A DNA stretch of 64,000 nt from Uloborus plumipes (taxonomy: Eukaryota; Arthropoda; Arachnida; Araneae; Uloboridae), in NCBI GenBank assembly GCA_038373865.1, contig JAXGGA010001676.1:12501-76500 (forward strand), read 5' to 3'. Position numbers and translations under genes: made by a program. Below, in pieces: positions 12,191-22,705 of the stretch (position 1 is the stretch's first letter; each line of letters opens with the position of its first letter). The notes beneath the pieces are model-generated. The model did no database searches and was not told the DNA's origin. It saw only the letters and a list, made by a program, of their open reading frames with translations.

Positions 12191-13560
12191 CCCCTTCGGC
12201 CCTGAATTTTTAATTGGGTAGATAAAAAATCAATGAGTGGTTATATATGCTATAGTGCATGTAAATATGTTAAATATGTAATATTATGAGATTCTACCAA
12301 TTACGGAACTAATTAAAAAGTGTTCTAATAGTAGGACACCAGGCTGTTATTAAGTAAAAAAGAGAACATTTATTTCTAAGTATATTTACACTATTTTGGT
12401 GTGAAATTTTTTGAAACAATTCCTTTACGCATGAAAACATAGATACACTTTACATTTTTCACAATAAGAAGTTGTTTTATAGGTGCAACCTTCTAATTTG
12501 CCCCTCTGCTGTTTCGAACTTCTCTCAATCATGTGATTTGTTAAATCCTACCTCACATCTCTACAGGGTCTAACAGCTGGGTTTAATTTTTTCTTCGCTG
12601 GTGGTACAACAGGATTATTCCCTGATGGCCTCCCACGTTAAGAAGCGGCTGTTGCTTGTGTTGCCAACGTTTCTGCTACATCAAACGTGAAATCGAGCAA
12701 ATCCATTTGATCTTTACGTGTAATTCCTAACGAAGCGGCATCCTGTTTATACTCCAACCAAGAGTTTGTTATAGTCATACTGAAATAGTGGAATCTTTCT
12801 TTTCATCAGGTATCAAGTGCGGCAAATCATAATTTGATGGCTGCCATTCATCATCAAACCCATTTACATCTTCTAAATCAGAATCATTCAGACTATTTAG
12901 GCACTGAATGGCTTCCAACAAGTATAACTTTTTACTTTGCATATTGGCTAAGCAAATAAAAATGCATTTCAATGTGCGTAATTTGATATAAACAGGCAAT
13001 AATATGCATCTACTTATTTAATAAATTCCTTAAAATATAAAAACTATAGTCATGAGGCAATAATTTAACAGAAAGTAGTGTTTTGTTTTAAAACAAAACA
13101 TGATTTTAGCACTACTAAGCACCTTATGTACTCTAAATAGAACATGAAGAAGAATGGGCCATGTGTGCTCCAAGGCCTGACGTCCTATTAGTAGAACATA
13201 TATAAAAATCGTAATAACAATTAAATTTACAGTTATTTTTTTCATTAAAAGTACTAAACTTGTCATGAAGAGTCTATTTGGAGCTGTAGAATTTTTATTA
13301 GGTGCAGAAAATTACATATAATAGCATTTTGAGAAGTAATAAAAGCTGTATTAACCATTTTGCTTCAAATGGTGAGAAACCGACATTATCTTCTCTGCAG
13401 AACACATGCTGAAATCTACTGAGCATAAATGGTACCATATATGAATTCTTACATGTATTATGAGTAAGCCACTGGATTTTGAAGTTAAAATTCCTAAAAA
13501 GTAAGAATGTAGAGCATTAGGAAGATTTGTTCTAATAATAGATCGCCAGGGCCGAAGGGG
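12191..13560 (-). mobile_element. Internally deleted piggyBac element
   Basis: The ends CCCCTTCGGCCCTG and CAGGGCCGAAGGGG form a 14-bp perfect inverted repeat flanked by TTAA on both sides (12187-12190 and 13561-13564). TTAA duplication and CCC-initial ends are the piggyBac signature. The element is 1370 bp long and keeps only the two ends of a transposase gene on the minus strand. Confidence 0.9.
12430..12999 (-). pseudogene. piggyBac transposase remnant lacking the catalytic core
   Basis: The N-terminal block is acidic ('LNSLNDSDLEDVNGFDDEW'), as is usual for piggyBac transposases. It runs directly into C-terminal sequence near 12780: 'NSWLEYKQDAASLGITRKDQ' and 'LLDFTFDVAETLA' match the end of the DDE_Tnp_1_7 domain. 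A cysteine-rich finger follows ('CTYKTTSYCEKCKVYLCF', near 12430-12490). The catalytic Asp region is absent, and stops occur at about 12640 and 12550. It is a deletion derivative that could move only with help from an intact relative. Confidence 0.8.
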
Positions 13561-14458
13561 TTAAAAAAGGGACATGAAAAAGGGAAAAAAAAGACTCATT
13601 TGTTCAATGAAGAAAAAAATTTGGACTTACTCATACACGCGCATTCGAAGGAGTACTTTTAAAATTCCTATTTCATGACACTTATAAGATGTGTTAAAAA
13701 TAGAGTTTAGTACTTACAAATTTGAAAAATTTTAGAGTTCTTTTAGTGGTATAAAGAATTTGAAGGGAAAGATGTAGGGGAGACTGGGTACGGTTGTGAC
13801 AATTTTCATTTGCTCCCCCATAGATCCCTTAGCAATGTCTGTGAGCTGGTTTAAAGTTGTTTTTATGTTAAAGTGTTTATTTGCCTGCTTATAAACACTA
13901 AAATTTTCTCCCTAAGTACAATAGTTAACTCACAGGACCAAATTAAACAAAAAAAGAAAAAATGTCACAACCGACCCCACCCCAGGGGCGGTTGTGACAG
14001 TGCTTGGGGTAGGTTGTGACAAGTTCAAAAATACAGGAAAACAGTCTAGATCACTTTTAATTTCAAGTAATATTAAACGTAATTCAACATAACCTTCATC
14101 TGGGAAAGTTTAACATTTAACAATATGCCTCGTTCAGTTGAAGTAGCCTTATACCAAGTCTTGCAAAAATATCAGGTTTTTGGAATTTCGTAACGTTTGT
14201 TTTGGCAACATTATGCACATCCTGTGGGTCATAACTGTGTCTGTTCGTAACAATTCTCAAGTATCAAAGAAAGATTCCACATTTATTTGTTTTATTGAAG
14301 CTTGTTACTCTTGAAAGGCTAGTTGCATGAGCTACACGAACAGACGTGAAACATTTCTATTCATAAATGAACGGAACCATTTCTCAGTAGCCATTTTACT
14401 CTCATATCTGCTTTCAGCCTATATGTAAGCTCAAAAGCACTTTATTATGAGCAATATA

Positions 14459-15640
14459 CACTGAAGTGACAAAAGTCATGGGATAGCAATATGCAAATTT
14501 TCAGATGGCAGTAGCATCGCATAGAACAGGTATAAATGCGCAGTGCTTTTACAGAGCTTTCATTTCTGTTCAAGTTATTCATGTGAAGAGGTTTTAACGT
14601 GATGATGACCGCACGACGTGAATTAACAGACTTTGAACGCGGAATGTTAGTTGGAGCTAGACGCATGGGTCATGCCATTTCGGAAATCGTTAGAGAATTC
14701 AACATTCCCAGATCCACTGTGTCAAGAGTGTGCCGAGAGTATGAAATTTCAGGCATAACATCCCACCATGGACAGCGCAGTGGTCGACCGCCTGCACTTA
14801 AAGATCGAGACCGGCGACGTCTGCAAAGAGTCGTAAATTTTAACAGACAAGCAACACTGCGTCAAATCACCGTAGAAATCAATGTGGGACGTACAATGGA
14901 CGTGTCTGCTAGAACTGTGCGGAGAAATTTGGATTTCTTGGGCTATTCCAGCAGAAGACCGACTCGAGTGCCTTTACTGACAGAACGACATCGCTTGCAG
15001 CGACTCTCGTGGGCACGTGAGCATATCGGTTGGTCCCTAGATGAATGGAAAACCGTGGCCTGGTCCGATGAGTCACGATTTCAGCTGGTAAGAGCCGATG
15101 GTAGGGTTCGAGTGTGGCGCAGACCCCACGAAGCCATGGACCCAAACTGTCAGCAAGGCACTGTTCAAGCTGGTGGTGGCTCCGTAATGGTGTGGGCTGT
15201 TTTTTCATGGCATGGACTTGGTCCTCTAGTGCGACTGGACCGAACATTGACTGGAAATGCTTATGTGCAGCTACTTGGAGATCACTTGCAGCCATTCATG
15301 GACTTCATGTACCCAAACAACGATGGGATTTTTATGGATGACAATGCGCCATGTCACCGGGCCACAACTGTTCGCAATTGGTTTGAAGAAAATTCTGGAC
15401 AATTCCAACGAATGATTTGGCCACCTAGATCGCCCGACATGAATCCCATGGAGCATTTATGGGACACCATCGAGAGGTCTGTTCGTGCCCAAAATCCTGC
15501 CCCATCAACGCTTTCACAATTATGGACGTCTATCGAGACAGCATGGCTCAATATTCCTGCAGAAGACTTCCAACGACTTGTTGAGTCCATGCCACGTCGA
15601 GTTGTTGCACTTCGCCGGGCAAAAGGAGGGCTAACCTATG
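14459..15640 (+). mobile_element. Tc1-like element, right end missing
   Basis: The left end CACTGAAGTGACAAAAGTCA follows a TA at 14457-14458, the usual target of Tc1/mariner elements. No matching inverted end follows the transposase gene. Family similarity stops after 'AKGG' near 15625-15640, where the surrounding repeat resumes. The copy is therefore one-ended and cannot be mobilised as it stands. Confidence 0.75.
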
Positions 15641-15723
15641 CACACGTTGTTTTCATTGCGACAGCGCTGGCCGGCTCCATCGCGTTTACGAATGAATGTT
15701 TCGTAGCTAAGACTTACGATTAA
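14599..15723 (+). CDS. Tc1-like transposase, open frame but altered C-terminus
   Basis: A 374-residue open frame. Residues 1-110 form two helix-turn-helix DNA-binding segments ('ELTDFERGMLVGARRMGHAI', 'IPRSTVSRV', 'SARTVRRNL'), with a GRPP linker between them. The catalytic triad is visible: 'WSDESRF' (Asp), 'FMDDNAPCHR' (Asp) and 'NPMEHLWD' (Glu). I count 36 residues between the second Asp and the Glu, against 34 in classical Tc1. The last 30 or so residues after 'AKGG' are read from flanking sequence and are not part of the family. The catalytic domain looks complete, but the missing right terminus makes the element defective. Confidence 0.85.
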   Translation: MMMTARRELTDFERGMLVGARRMGHAISEIVREFNIPRSTVSRVCREYEISGITSHHGQRSGRPPALKDRDRRRLQRVVNFNRQATLRQITVEINVGRTMDVSARTVRRNLDFLGYSSRRPTRVPLLTERHRLQRLSWAREHIGWSLDEWKTVAWSDESRFQLVRADGRVRVWRRPHEAMDPNCQQGTVQAGGGSVMVWAVFSWHGLGPLVRLDRTLTGNAYVQLLGDHLQPFMDFMYPNNDGIFMDDNAPCHRATTVRNWFEENSGQFQRMIWPPRSPDMNPMEHLWDTIERSVRAQNPAPSTLSQLWTSIETAWLNIPAEDFQRLVESMPRRVVALRRAKGGLTYAHVVFIATALAGSIAFTNECFVAKTYD

Positions 15724-16271
15724 CGTTGTATTTCCAAAGCTGTCCGAAAGAAAAAAAGTTTCACTTCTTTATAAGCTTCTTTATATTTCATTAGGTCACA
15801 CTGCCCTATTTCTGTCTTCTCCAAGCGTATTATGGGCATCAAATATGATAAAAACATGTTTTACTCGTGTCACAACCGTCCCCACGCAATTTGTCACAAC
15901 CGACCCCAACCCACTACTTTTGAAAACAGCAATCGCCATGGCAATACAAAATAGCCTACATAAAAAATAATCACTGCTATTTCACTATTAAGGTTCACTA
16001 CTAACGGGGAGATAATTTTCCTTTCTCTATCTGTACCCATTCAACAGGAATTACTAAAAGACATCGAATAAAAAAACTTACTTTTGACTGTTAAAAAGTA
16101 ACCAACCCCTCTGCTAACGTTAATGTCGCTCCGATGGCTACCGCGATGTTTTGACACACATTCAGACAAACATGCTGATACTCTCTCTCTTTGCTTCAAC
16201 CAGGTATTAATTATGGTTTAGCTAATATGACAACTGTCACAACCGCCCCGCGTCACAACCGTCCCCAGTCT

Positions 16272-17929
16272 AAACTACTGTTAAGATATGTTTGCAATAA
16301 CTACAATAAAAATAATTACTGCAGAAAAAACTTAATTTGTACAATTATTCAATAATGAAAATTTCATTTTTTAATTGCAGTTTCAAAGTAAATAAGAAAA
16401 TTAAAACAAAACAGCAATAATAATTTTGGCAGTGAGAAACTATAAAAAGCATTTTTTTTCATAGTTTTGAAAAATTTCGGAAGAAGTTTGAACCCTAAAA
16501 ACCCACCCCTTCAATAAGGCCCTAACTCCACATATTGGTTCTGCAACATGAGATGGTGTGAGGGAGGACTTGTGATGGAAGTCTGAAGTGGAGAAATAGA
16601 GCTCTTAATCATAATGTTAACTATTACTTTGTTCCTTGCAAAAAATCAGAAATATAATGTTACTATTACAAAACTTGACAACATTGAAACAAAATCAACG
16701 ATTCAGCCCTTTTGAGGCAAGTGAATAATCATGCTTAAAATAATCAAGGAGTTTTTTTTTAATTTTTAAATGAAAGTTTCAGTAAAAATGAGAACAAATT
16801 TTATGTACTTGTCTTTTTACAAAGCTTTAATGTATACTCAAAAAAAAAAAAAAAAAAAACTCCCAAAAATTGTGCAAAAGGAATCTCATTTTTCACAAGG
16901 TAGAAGATCACACAAACTTGAAAATTGCACATAAATGAGCTCTTCAAAACAAAGAAACACTTTAAACAATACACCTCTTATACCTTTGTTTAATTTATAT
17001 CACTTTGTATAATATTCCTCTATTTAATCATTAATTCTAAAAATATTAATCAATGAGTTACTTCAACTTTCACACATTCCAACTATTCAAATGGAAGCTT
17101 ATGCAAAAAATATCCCTTAAAAAAATAATAAAATAAAAAAGAAGTTGATTAAGGTTTTAAATGAAAAAATACTTATTGCAAGAAAAAGTTTAACAATTAA
17201 AAGCTCATTTGCTAAATATTTAGTACACTTCCCACTAAAAAGTAATTACAATCTATAAAAAATAAAAGTCAAGGTTGAAAAAAAAAGAACTATGGATATA
17301 ATATGCTTCAGTTAGCTGATGTTAATATAGCTGTCAAACTCTAAAATAATTGAAATTACAAGATGTGCACAGTTATTGAAATCTCTAACAGTGTAGAATT
17401 TTGGGTGAAGCTCGTGCTTGATGTCTGTAAGTTCCTAAAAATAAATTTTTACTTAAATAGCCGTTTATTATTAAAATTCAGCTAAAGGAAAGTCTTAAAT
17501 AAGTCAGTTCCTTCAACATACTAAACTTTGAGTTGATTTTTCCCCAATATATATCAAATAAATAGATCAACCTCCCTTCTTCAGTAGCTATGGCTGTTAA
17601 GTAAATCAGTTTTTACCCAATAGCTAAAGAAGCAAAGAGGTTATTCAAAAATCTAAGCCCCTCCCTGATTTAAAAAAATAATAGTATATCTGTCCATAAT
17701 AAAAGGCAAAGGAATGTTCTTTTTTTTAGGTGACAGAGAAATAAGAATAAAAAACAATGGGTTTTAAATTAATAAATAAAGTCAAATAGTGTGAAAAAAA
17801 AAAACTTGCTTTGGAAAAAAAGAAGTCTCCAAAAAAGTAGCTCCAGTGAAAATAAGTTGCTTTTTAGCCTGTTTGTACTCAAAAAAAGTCTCCAAAGTCA
17901 CCTAGAGCCAAAAAAAGCAGCAAAAAAGT
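16272..17929. other. AT-rich filler of the outer element
   Basis: I see no gene. There is a run of about 20 A near 16840 and many A/T runs. From about 17825 the subterminal AAAAGTAGC-like blocks of the outer element begin. Confidence 0.5.
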
Positions 17930-18807
17930 AGCATTTAAGTAGCCTGTGGCAACCCTGAACTATTGTTTGGTAGAGGCATAAATAATCTCATGGAAATCTA
18001 TTCTGACACTGAACTAGTTTCTCATCATGATATGTATGTACAGGAAATTGAAAAATTTGTTGAAAATAATAGGGAATTAGTTTGTGAGAATGAGGATAAA
18101 TATTTTAAACAACATCAAAAACAACTGAAAGGGAGACCTATCCCAAAATTTGAAATTGATGACAAGGTATTTATAAAAAATCTAAACAAACCTGGTGCTC
18201 TCATGCCCAAGTACAAAGTTCCTTATATCATTCTAAAGGCATTCAGAAATAATAATTATCTTGTAAAAAATGATGCTGTAAACAATAAGAAAACTATAAA
18301 GTTACATGTTAACTAAATTTTTCCAGCCAATTAAAACATTACTTTTCCTTCATTTGATATTGTGATATGCATTTGTACTATTTATTGACAAAGTTATGCA
18401 AATCACTTAAAGAGTTTTATATCAGATTAGCTACCTGGTATATTATTGCTTTAATTGTTTTTTCTTTTTCCAAGCCTAGCTAACTTGGAAATTGTTTGAA
18501 TGAATACTGCAATTATTTTTCTGTGATCAAGCAAACGAATGTTAAATGATAGACAATTGCACGATATTAATGTGAAAAAAATTTTTTTTGCTACAATTAT
18601 GTTCATTTATATTGCTAACAATTTGGAAAATATTTTATGAACCTTTTGATGTGTGCTAATCTCGAGTATTTCAACGTTGAAATTTGAATCATATCGACTC
18701 ACCAAAATTTCTGTTACCTTTTACCTTTTTTGATGTTTTACTGATTTTATGTATTTTACGGTCACCAGTATGTGAGATTGATTAGCCGTACTGCTCCAAA
18801 TTTTTTT

Positions 18808-18822
18808 GGAAAGGGGGGATAA
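18808..18822 (+). other. Polypurine tract of the gypsy element
   Basis: GGAAAGGGGGGATAA lies immediately before the TG of the 3' LTR. This is the expected place and composition of the plus-strand primer for reverse transcription. Confidence 0.8.
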
Positions 18823-18843
18823 TGTTAAAATCTACAATTTTAA

Positions 18844-18881
<38 letters not shown>

Positions 18882-20148
18882 TTAGTAGCAATTTTTACTA
18901 CGAGATGGCGCCATAAGTAGTGATTTCTGTTAGAAGAAGCGTGTGAGATCACAAATGAATGTGATGACAAGAGCCATCTCCCTGTTGTATTACCTTATTT
19001 GGTAATTGAATGGAAACAAGTTTACGCTTATTGGCCCGAGACGACAGCGTCTCATCTCGTGAATCTTAGAGAAAAACGTTACCAGTGATTAATGTTTCTT
19101 CTGCTACGGTAGATATAACTTGAGAGAGAAAATGATGCGGCTTCTTCGATTTGCATGAAAAAGGGTCCATTGGCCGAAGCAAAGGAAAAGAAAAGAATAT
19201 GTCGCCTTTAAGCACAGCATAATAATTGCGAAATATCATTTATTTAATCAAGTGTTTTGTCTGAGAAATTTCGGTATAAGATATTCAAGAAATAGACATT
19301 TTATGAAATACTTCAACAACGCCTACATCTGGAAATTTTGGTCTGTATAATTTGATCAAATGGCAGAGTCTTCTTCCTACAATTGAATCATATATTATTC
19401 ATGAAGACTCTTAATATGTCATGAACAGTTTTGAATTTGAGTGTTCAGCGAGTGAGCCTTCCATGTGTGCATGCGTCGTCAATTTTATTAGAACTGATGA
19501 AAGAAAAAACGTATACCCTTTGTGATTCCAAGGTGATATTCTGAACTTTCATACATCAGCATTTGCAACAAGATGCAGAACTATTCATTATTGAGATCTT
19601 CTAGGATAGCATGAACTTTTCTTGCAAACTAAAAGTTGTGCAATATAAAGGAAGGTAATAACTGCAATGTGCCATTTTGGAATCAATACGAAAAGGGAGA
19701 CGTCGACTCTCCCCTTCGAAATATCAATTTAAATATTTACTTTTATTTTGAATATGAATTTTATGATATCATTTAAAATTTTATGAAAATTATTGCATTT
19801 ATTACATTTATAATATTCAGTTTAGAATTTAATAATATATAATATTTGATTGAAGTTAAAATGCATTTGATAAAAAAAAATAAATAATGGAGTGAATTTG
19901 AAATCTGAGTTGATTTGATTTTATTCAAAGAAATTTGATATGTTTTAATTAAGGGATTTAATTCCCAATTTTTGATTTAAATGTCTGAAAAAGCAATTAC
20001 TACCACTATACGATCAATAACATGTGCCAATTTTATTTATAATCTATTCATTTAACTTTTAATTTAATTTAATTCAATTAATTACAATTCACTATGAATT
20101 TTATCATGAAGTTTTAATTTTTAAATTAATTTAAAGCACCATTTTACA
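18823..20148 (+). repeat. 3' LTR of the gypsy element
   Basis: This copy of 1326 bp matches 6111-7370 almost throughout. It carries a (CA)18 tract at 18845-18880 and about 45 bp near 19730 that the 5' LTR lacks. The CACATCACG/GAGATCACA region near 18945 also differs. Confidence 0.9.
18845..18880. repeat. (CA)18 microsatellite inside the 3' LTR
   Basis: Eighteen uninterrupted CA units sit where the 5' LTR has only a few bases (ATGATTTTTAG). It arose after insertion, or was lost from the other LTR. Confidence 0.95.
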
Positions 20149-20396
20149 GTGATACCTATATGTTAATAGCTCATTCCAGTATTTGTTCTGTCACTAGATG
20201 GTGAAAAATATGTGGGTGGGGGGGATTCAAGAGGCATGAAATTTCAAGAGGATAACTTCAATCAAACAATTTGCATCCTATGAGATACCAATTTTTATTA
20301 ATGCACATATTGATGATAAGGACAAGCCAAATTTTACTCAAATCATGAACTAACAGCAGGAAAAACAACACTAAATGCAGATTTGCAACAATTTGT

Positions 20397-21390
20397 AATA
20401 CAAATACAAATATAAATGCGACGACCAGCAGCAGGCTTTGGCCCAACTGGGCTGGTCCTAGTCAAATTAAAGACCCCAATGAAGATCAATGGCTCTCTTA
20501 AAGCTATCTACTCCATTGCTCCTTACCGCCTCTTCCGGTAAAGTGTTCCAAGTTCCCACTACGCTGCTAAAGTAGTAATTTTTTCGAATTTCCAGGTTAG
20601 CCTGAGGTTTAAACAGTTTAAAACAATGACCCCTTGTCCTGCTTTCCGTGCAAAAATCCAACCCTGCAACATCATTCATTTTAATAAATTTAAATAACTG
20701 AATCATGTCCCCTCTGGTTCTCCTTTGCTCAAGACTATACATATTAAGCATTCTAAGTCTGGAATCATAGTCTAGATTAGAAAATCTGTTTACTAACCTT
20801 GTAGCCCTTCTTTGTACCCTTTCCAATAAATTAATAGCTTTCTTCAGATAAGGAGACCAAAACTGAACAGCATACTCCAAATGAGGTCTTACCAAACTTC
20901 TATATAGAGGCAGAAGAACCTTTTTAGATTTGTTTGAAATAGATCTATTAATAAACCCAAGCATCCTATTGCCTTTGTTACTAGCTATGCTGCACTGTTG
21001 GCTGAACTTGAAGTCCTGATTTATTAAGACACCTAGATCCATAACATTATCTGCCTTACTAATGACTGAACCCTGTAAATAATAGCTTGTATGCTTATTT
21101 GCATGACCTAAATGCAGCATTTGACATTTCCCAACATTAACTGCCATACCCCACTTGTCTGCCCATTTAGTAATATGATCCAAATCCTGTTGCAGCTTAT
21201 TTACTTGTTCATCATTTTCTACAACCCTCATAATTTTTACATCATCAGCAAAACAATTCATGTTTCCAGAAACATTTTCATGAATATCATTCATAAAAAT
21301 AATAAACAAAAGGGGACCTAAAACTGATCCTTGGGGGACCCCACTTAAAAATTCACTCCAATTAGAATGGTTACCCCTAACAACTACTCG
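20397..21390 (-). mobile_element. CR1-like non-LTR element, 5'-truncated copy 1
   Basis: On the minus strand the 3' end carries short tandem ATTTGTA-type units, as CR1-group elements often do. The copy is cut off at its 5' end near 21390. It is very similar to the copy at 34334-35930, differing at roughly one base in twenty by eye. Confidence 0.85.
20467..21309 (-). pseudogene. C-terminal reverse transcriptase fragment, CR1-like
   Basis: A 280-codon open frame starts inside the palm domain. 'NCFADDVKIM' holds the two catalytic Asp residues of the FADD box. The thumb and C-terminal region follow ('YYLQGSVISKADNVMDLGV', 'LYRSLVRPHLEYAVQFW', 'LLERVQRRATRLV'), which is characteristic of CR1/jockey-superfamily ORF2. 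The endonuclease and RT motifs 0-4 are missing because the copy is 5'-truncated, so it cannot retrotranspose. Confidence 0.88.
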
Positions 21391-21476
21391 ACTTACAAAA
21401 TTTTACAAAATACATAACGACTTACAAAATTTTTACAAAATACATTCCGACTTACAAAGTTTTGCGTTTATAACGA
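21389..21476. repeat. Short tandem repeat at the 5' junction of CR1 copy 1
   Basis: A unit of about 31 bp beginning CGACTTACAAAATTTT is repeated nearly three times with decay, starting exactly where similarity to the other CR1 copy stops. Confidence 0.65.
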
Positions 21477-22570
21477 TTTCACTACTGCTGTAGTCAAAAA
21501 CTCAACACCCGATAAACCGGTCAAATTCAGAAAACTAATACATTTTGGATGGAGAAAACCTTATTGCTAACATATTTCCAATAACCAGGCATTTTCAAAC
21601 TCAACATTTTTTTGCTCCACATTAGGCAGAGTTTTTGAGACTCTTCTGAATAACTTTGTCAAGCAAAAGTAATTTATTCATTTCTCAAAAAATGAACATT
21701 TGTTGGCAACAGTAAAATATTAACATCAATGTGAACCAAAATATTGAGGCGTTGAGAGAATGTAAAATTGAAGTGTCTCCCCCCCCCTGGTTCCCTCTTT
21801 ACATATTTTAGTTCAGACTATTTTAACAAATTCAGATGGATATCAAAAACAACCAGGAAGTCCTTTAAAAAGCAGATTTTAGCAAAAATGGAAAATTTTC
21901 AAGCCTGAAATTATATTTAAAACATAAAACTGATCAGTGATCATGCATCTAAGAAATAGATGTAGGGTTTTAGTCATTGCAACTTAGTATTGCACATGCA
22001 TACAGGCATTATTGATGTCTGGCAAAAATGTGTGTAGTAAGAACAATTCCTCTAATTTTCAGAGTAAATGATAAAGGTTTGTAAAGAGTTTGATGCAAAA
22101 TTTCAGTGATTTATTCATAGTTTTTATGAATTTTGTTACTTTAGTTAAACTTTGAAATTTCTGCCTTTTTCCAGACCCTGATAATAATCTGTAGACACAA
22201 TGTATATTCTCATATTTTAGCGTTCGGCTAAAGGAAATTAGAAGCGATTGTTCACTTTAAAGATTTTTATCTTCAAGTATGTGTGAGAAAAGGGCACTGT
22301 AACTGGAAGAAATGAGCAATTTGATTATAACTAAATACAAGAAATTTAGGAAAACTGCCCAACTGAAGACATTGTACAAAAATTTGATTCATAAAAAAGT
22401 AATGAACATGACTAGTGAAATTCAAATTACACCACAATAAAAACTTTTAAATCCATTTAAATATTCAAGAAATTATCTAAATATCAGAAAAATTCAAGTA
22501 AAACTAGAACTAAGGAATACAACTAGCTGAAAAAGACATTACTTCGCAATATTGATTAAAAAAAAATTAC
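21477..22570. other. Noncoding DNA, probably PARP intron
   Basis: No element or exon is recognised. It lies downstream of the last PARP exon found on the minus strand, so it should be intronic. I searched for a next exon encoding the start of the catalytic domain and did not find one. Confidence 0.5.
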
Positions 22571-22705
22571 TTTAAATTCATCATCAGAATGGTGTATGAC
22601 ATCCAAGGTACAATGTAGAGATTTGTAGTACTTATCCAGGGGAGGAAGGAGTTCCACCACTCTCTCATCCATTAGCTCCAAAGCAACTCTAATATTTTGG
22701 AGAGT
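22571..22705 (-). CDS. PARP2/3-like gene, exon encoding the end of the regulatory domain
   Basis: The 135-bp exon has an AG acceptor (22706-22707, preceded by a T-rich stretch on the minus strand) and a GT donor (22569-22570). It is phase 0 at both ends. It encodes 45 residues that continue the exon at 26159-26222: 'TLQNIRVALELMDERV', then 'LLPPLDKYYKSLHCTL' and 'SDDEFK'. In PARP2/PARP3 this is the end of the alpha-helical regulatory domain and the 'LDxxYxxLxCxL...xEFK' segment that leads into the ADP-ribosyltransferase fold. The protein would modify targets at DNA breaks in the nucleus. The catalytic exons are not found in the window. Confidence 0.85.

Larger units (their letters stand above)
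13781..16271. mobile_element. Inverted-repeat element with GTCACAACC subterminal motifs
   Basis: The left end AGACTGGGTACGGTTGTGAC (from 13781) pairs with the right end GTCACAACCGTCCCCAGTCT (to 16271), with one mismatch in 20 bp. Eight copies of GTCACAACC or its complement lie near the ends: 13792, 13964, 13990 and 14012 on the left; 15869, 15893, 16236 and 16252 on the right. Such subterminal motifs are typical transposase-binding sites. No clear target duplication is seen, and no transposase of its own remains. A Tc1-like copy lies inside. Superfamily unknown. Confidence 0.65.
11930..17957. mobile_element. Outer DNA element inserted in the integrase gene
   Basis: Its ends are CAGGGTTGCCACAGG and CCTGTGGCAACCCTG, a 15-bp perfect inverted repeat. 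It is flanked by AACTA at 11925-11929 and 17958-17962. Both ends hold repeated AAAAGTAGC-like blocks (11958-12020 and 17825-17945) that run in the same direction rather than inverted. I see no transposase of its own. The body is AT-rich and carries a piggyBac relic and a further inverted-repeat element. The CAGGG start recalls hAT ends, but hAT duplicates 8 bp, so the superfamily is open. Confidence 0.8.
11297..18316 (+). pseudogene. Integrase of the gypsy element, split by a 6-kb insertion
   Basis: The left part (11297-11929) has an HHCC-type zinc finger (HLPHF ... CRACQKC) and a DDE core: 'VDHYARF' (first Asp), 'LTDNGPN' (second Asp) and 'NSTIERIHR' (Glu). It breaks off in the 'SPAEL' motif. 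The right part (17958-18316) resumes in frame with 'LFGRG' and a C-terminal domain ('PKFEIDDKVFIKN', 'KYKVPYIILKAF'). If the insert and one AACTA are set aside, the frame continues without loss. The insertion itself therefore caused no deletion, and integrase was uninterrupted at this point when it landed. Confidence 0.88.
6111..20148 (+). mobile_element. Full-length Ty3/gypsy element with nested insertions
   Basis: The element begins TGTTAAAATC and ends CCATTTTACA. It is flanked by GTGAT at 6106-6110 and 20149-20153, a perfect 5-bp target-site duplication. Order: 5' LTR, primer-binding site, gag, protease, reverse transcriptase/RNase H, integrase, polypurine tract, 3' LTR. The order RT-RH before integrase is the Ty3/gypsy arrangement. 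A 6.0-kb DNA element splits the integrase, and pol has several stops and frame changes, so it cannot act on its own. Without the nested insert the element would be about 8 kb. Confidence 0.92.
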
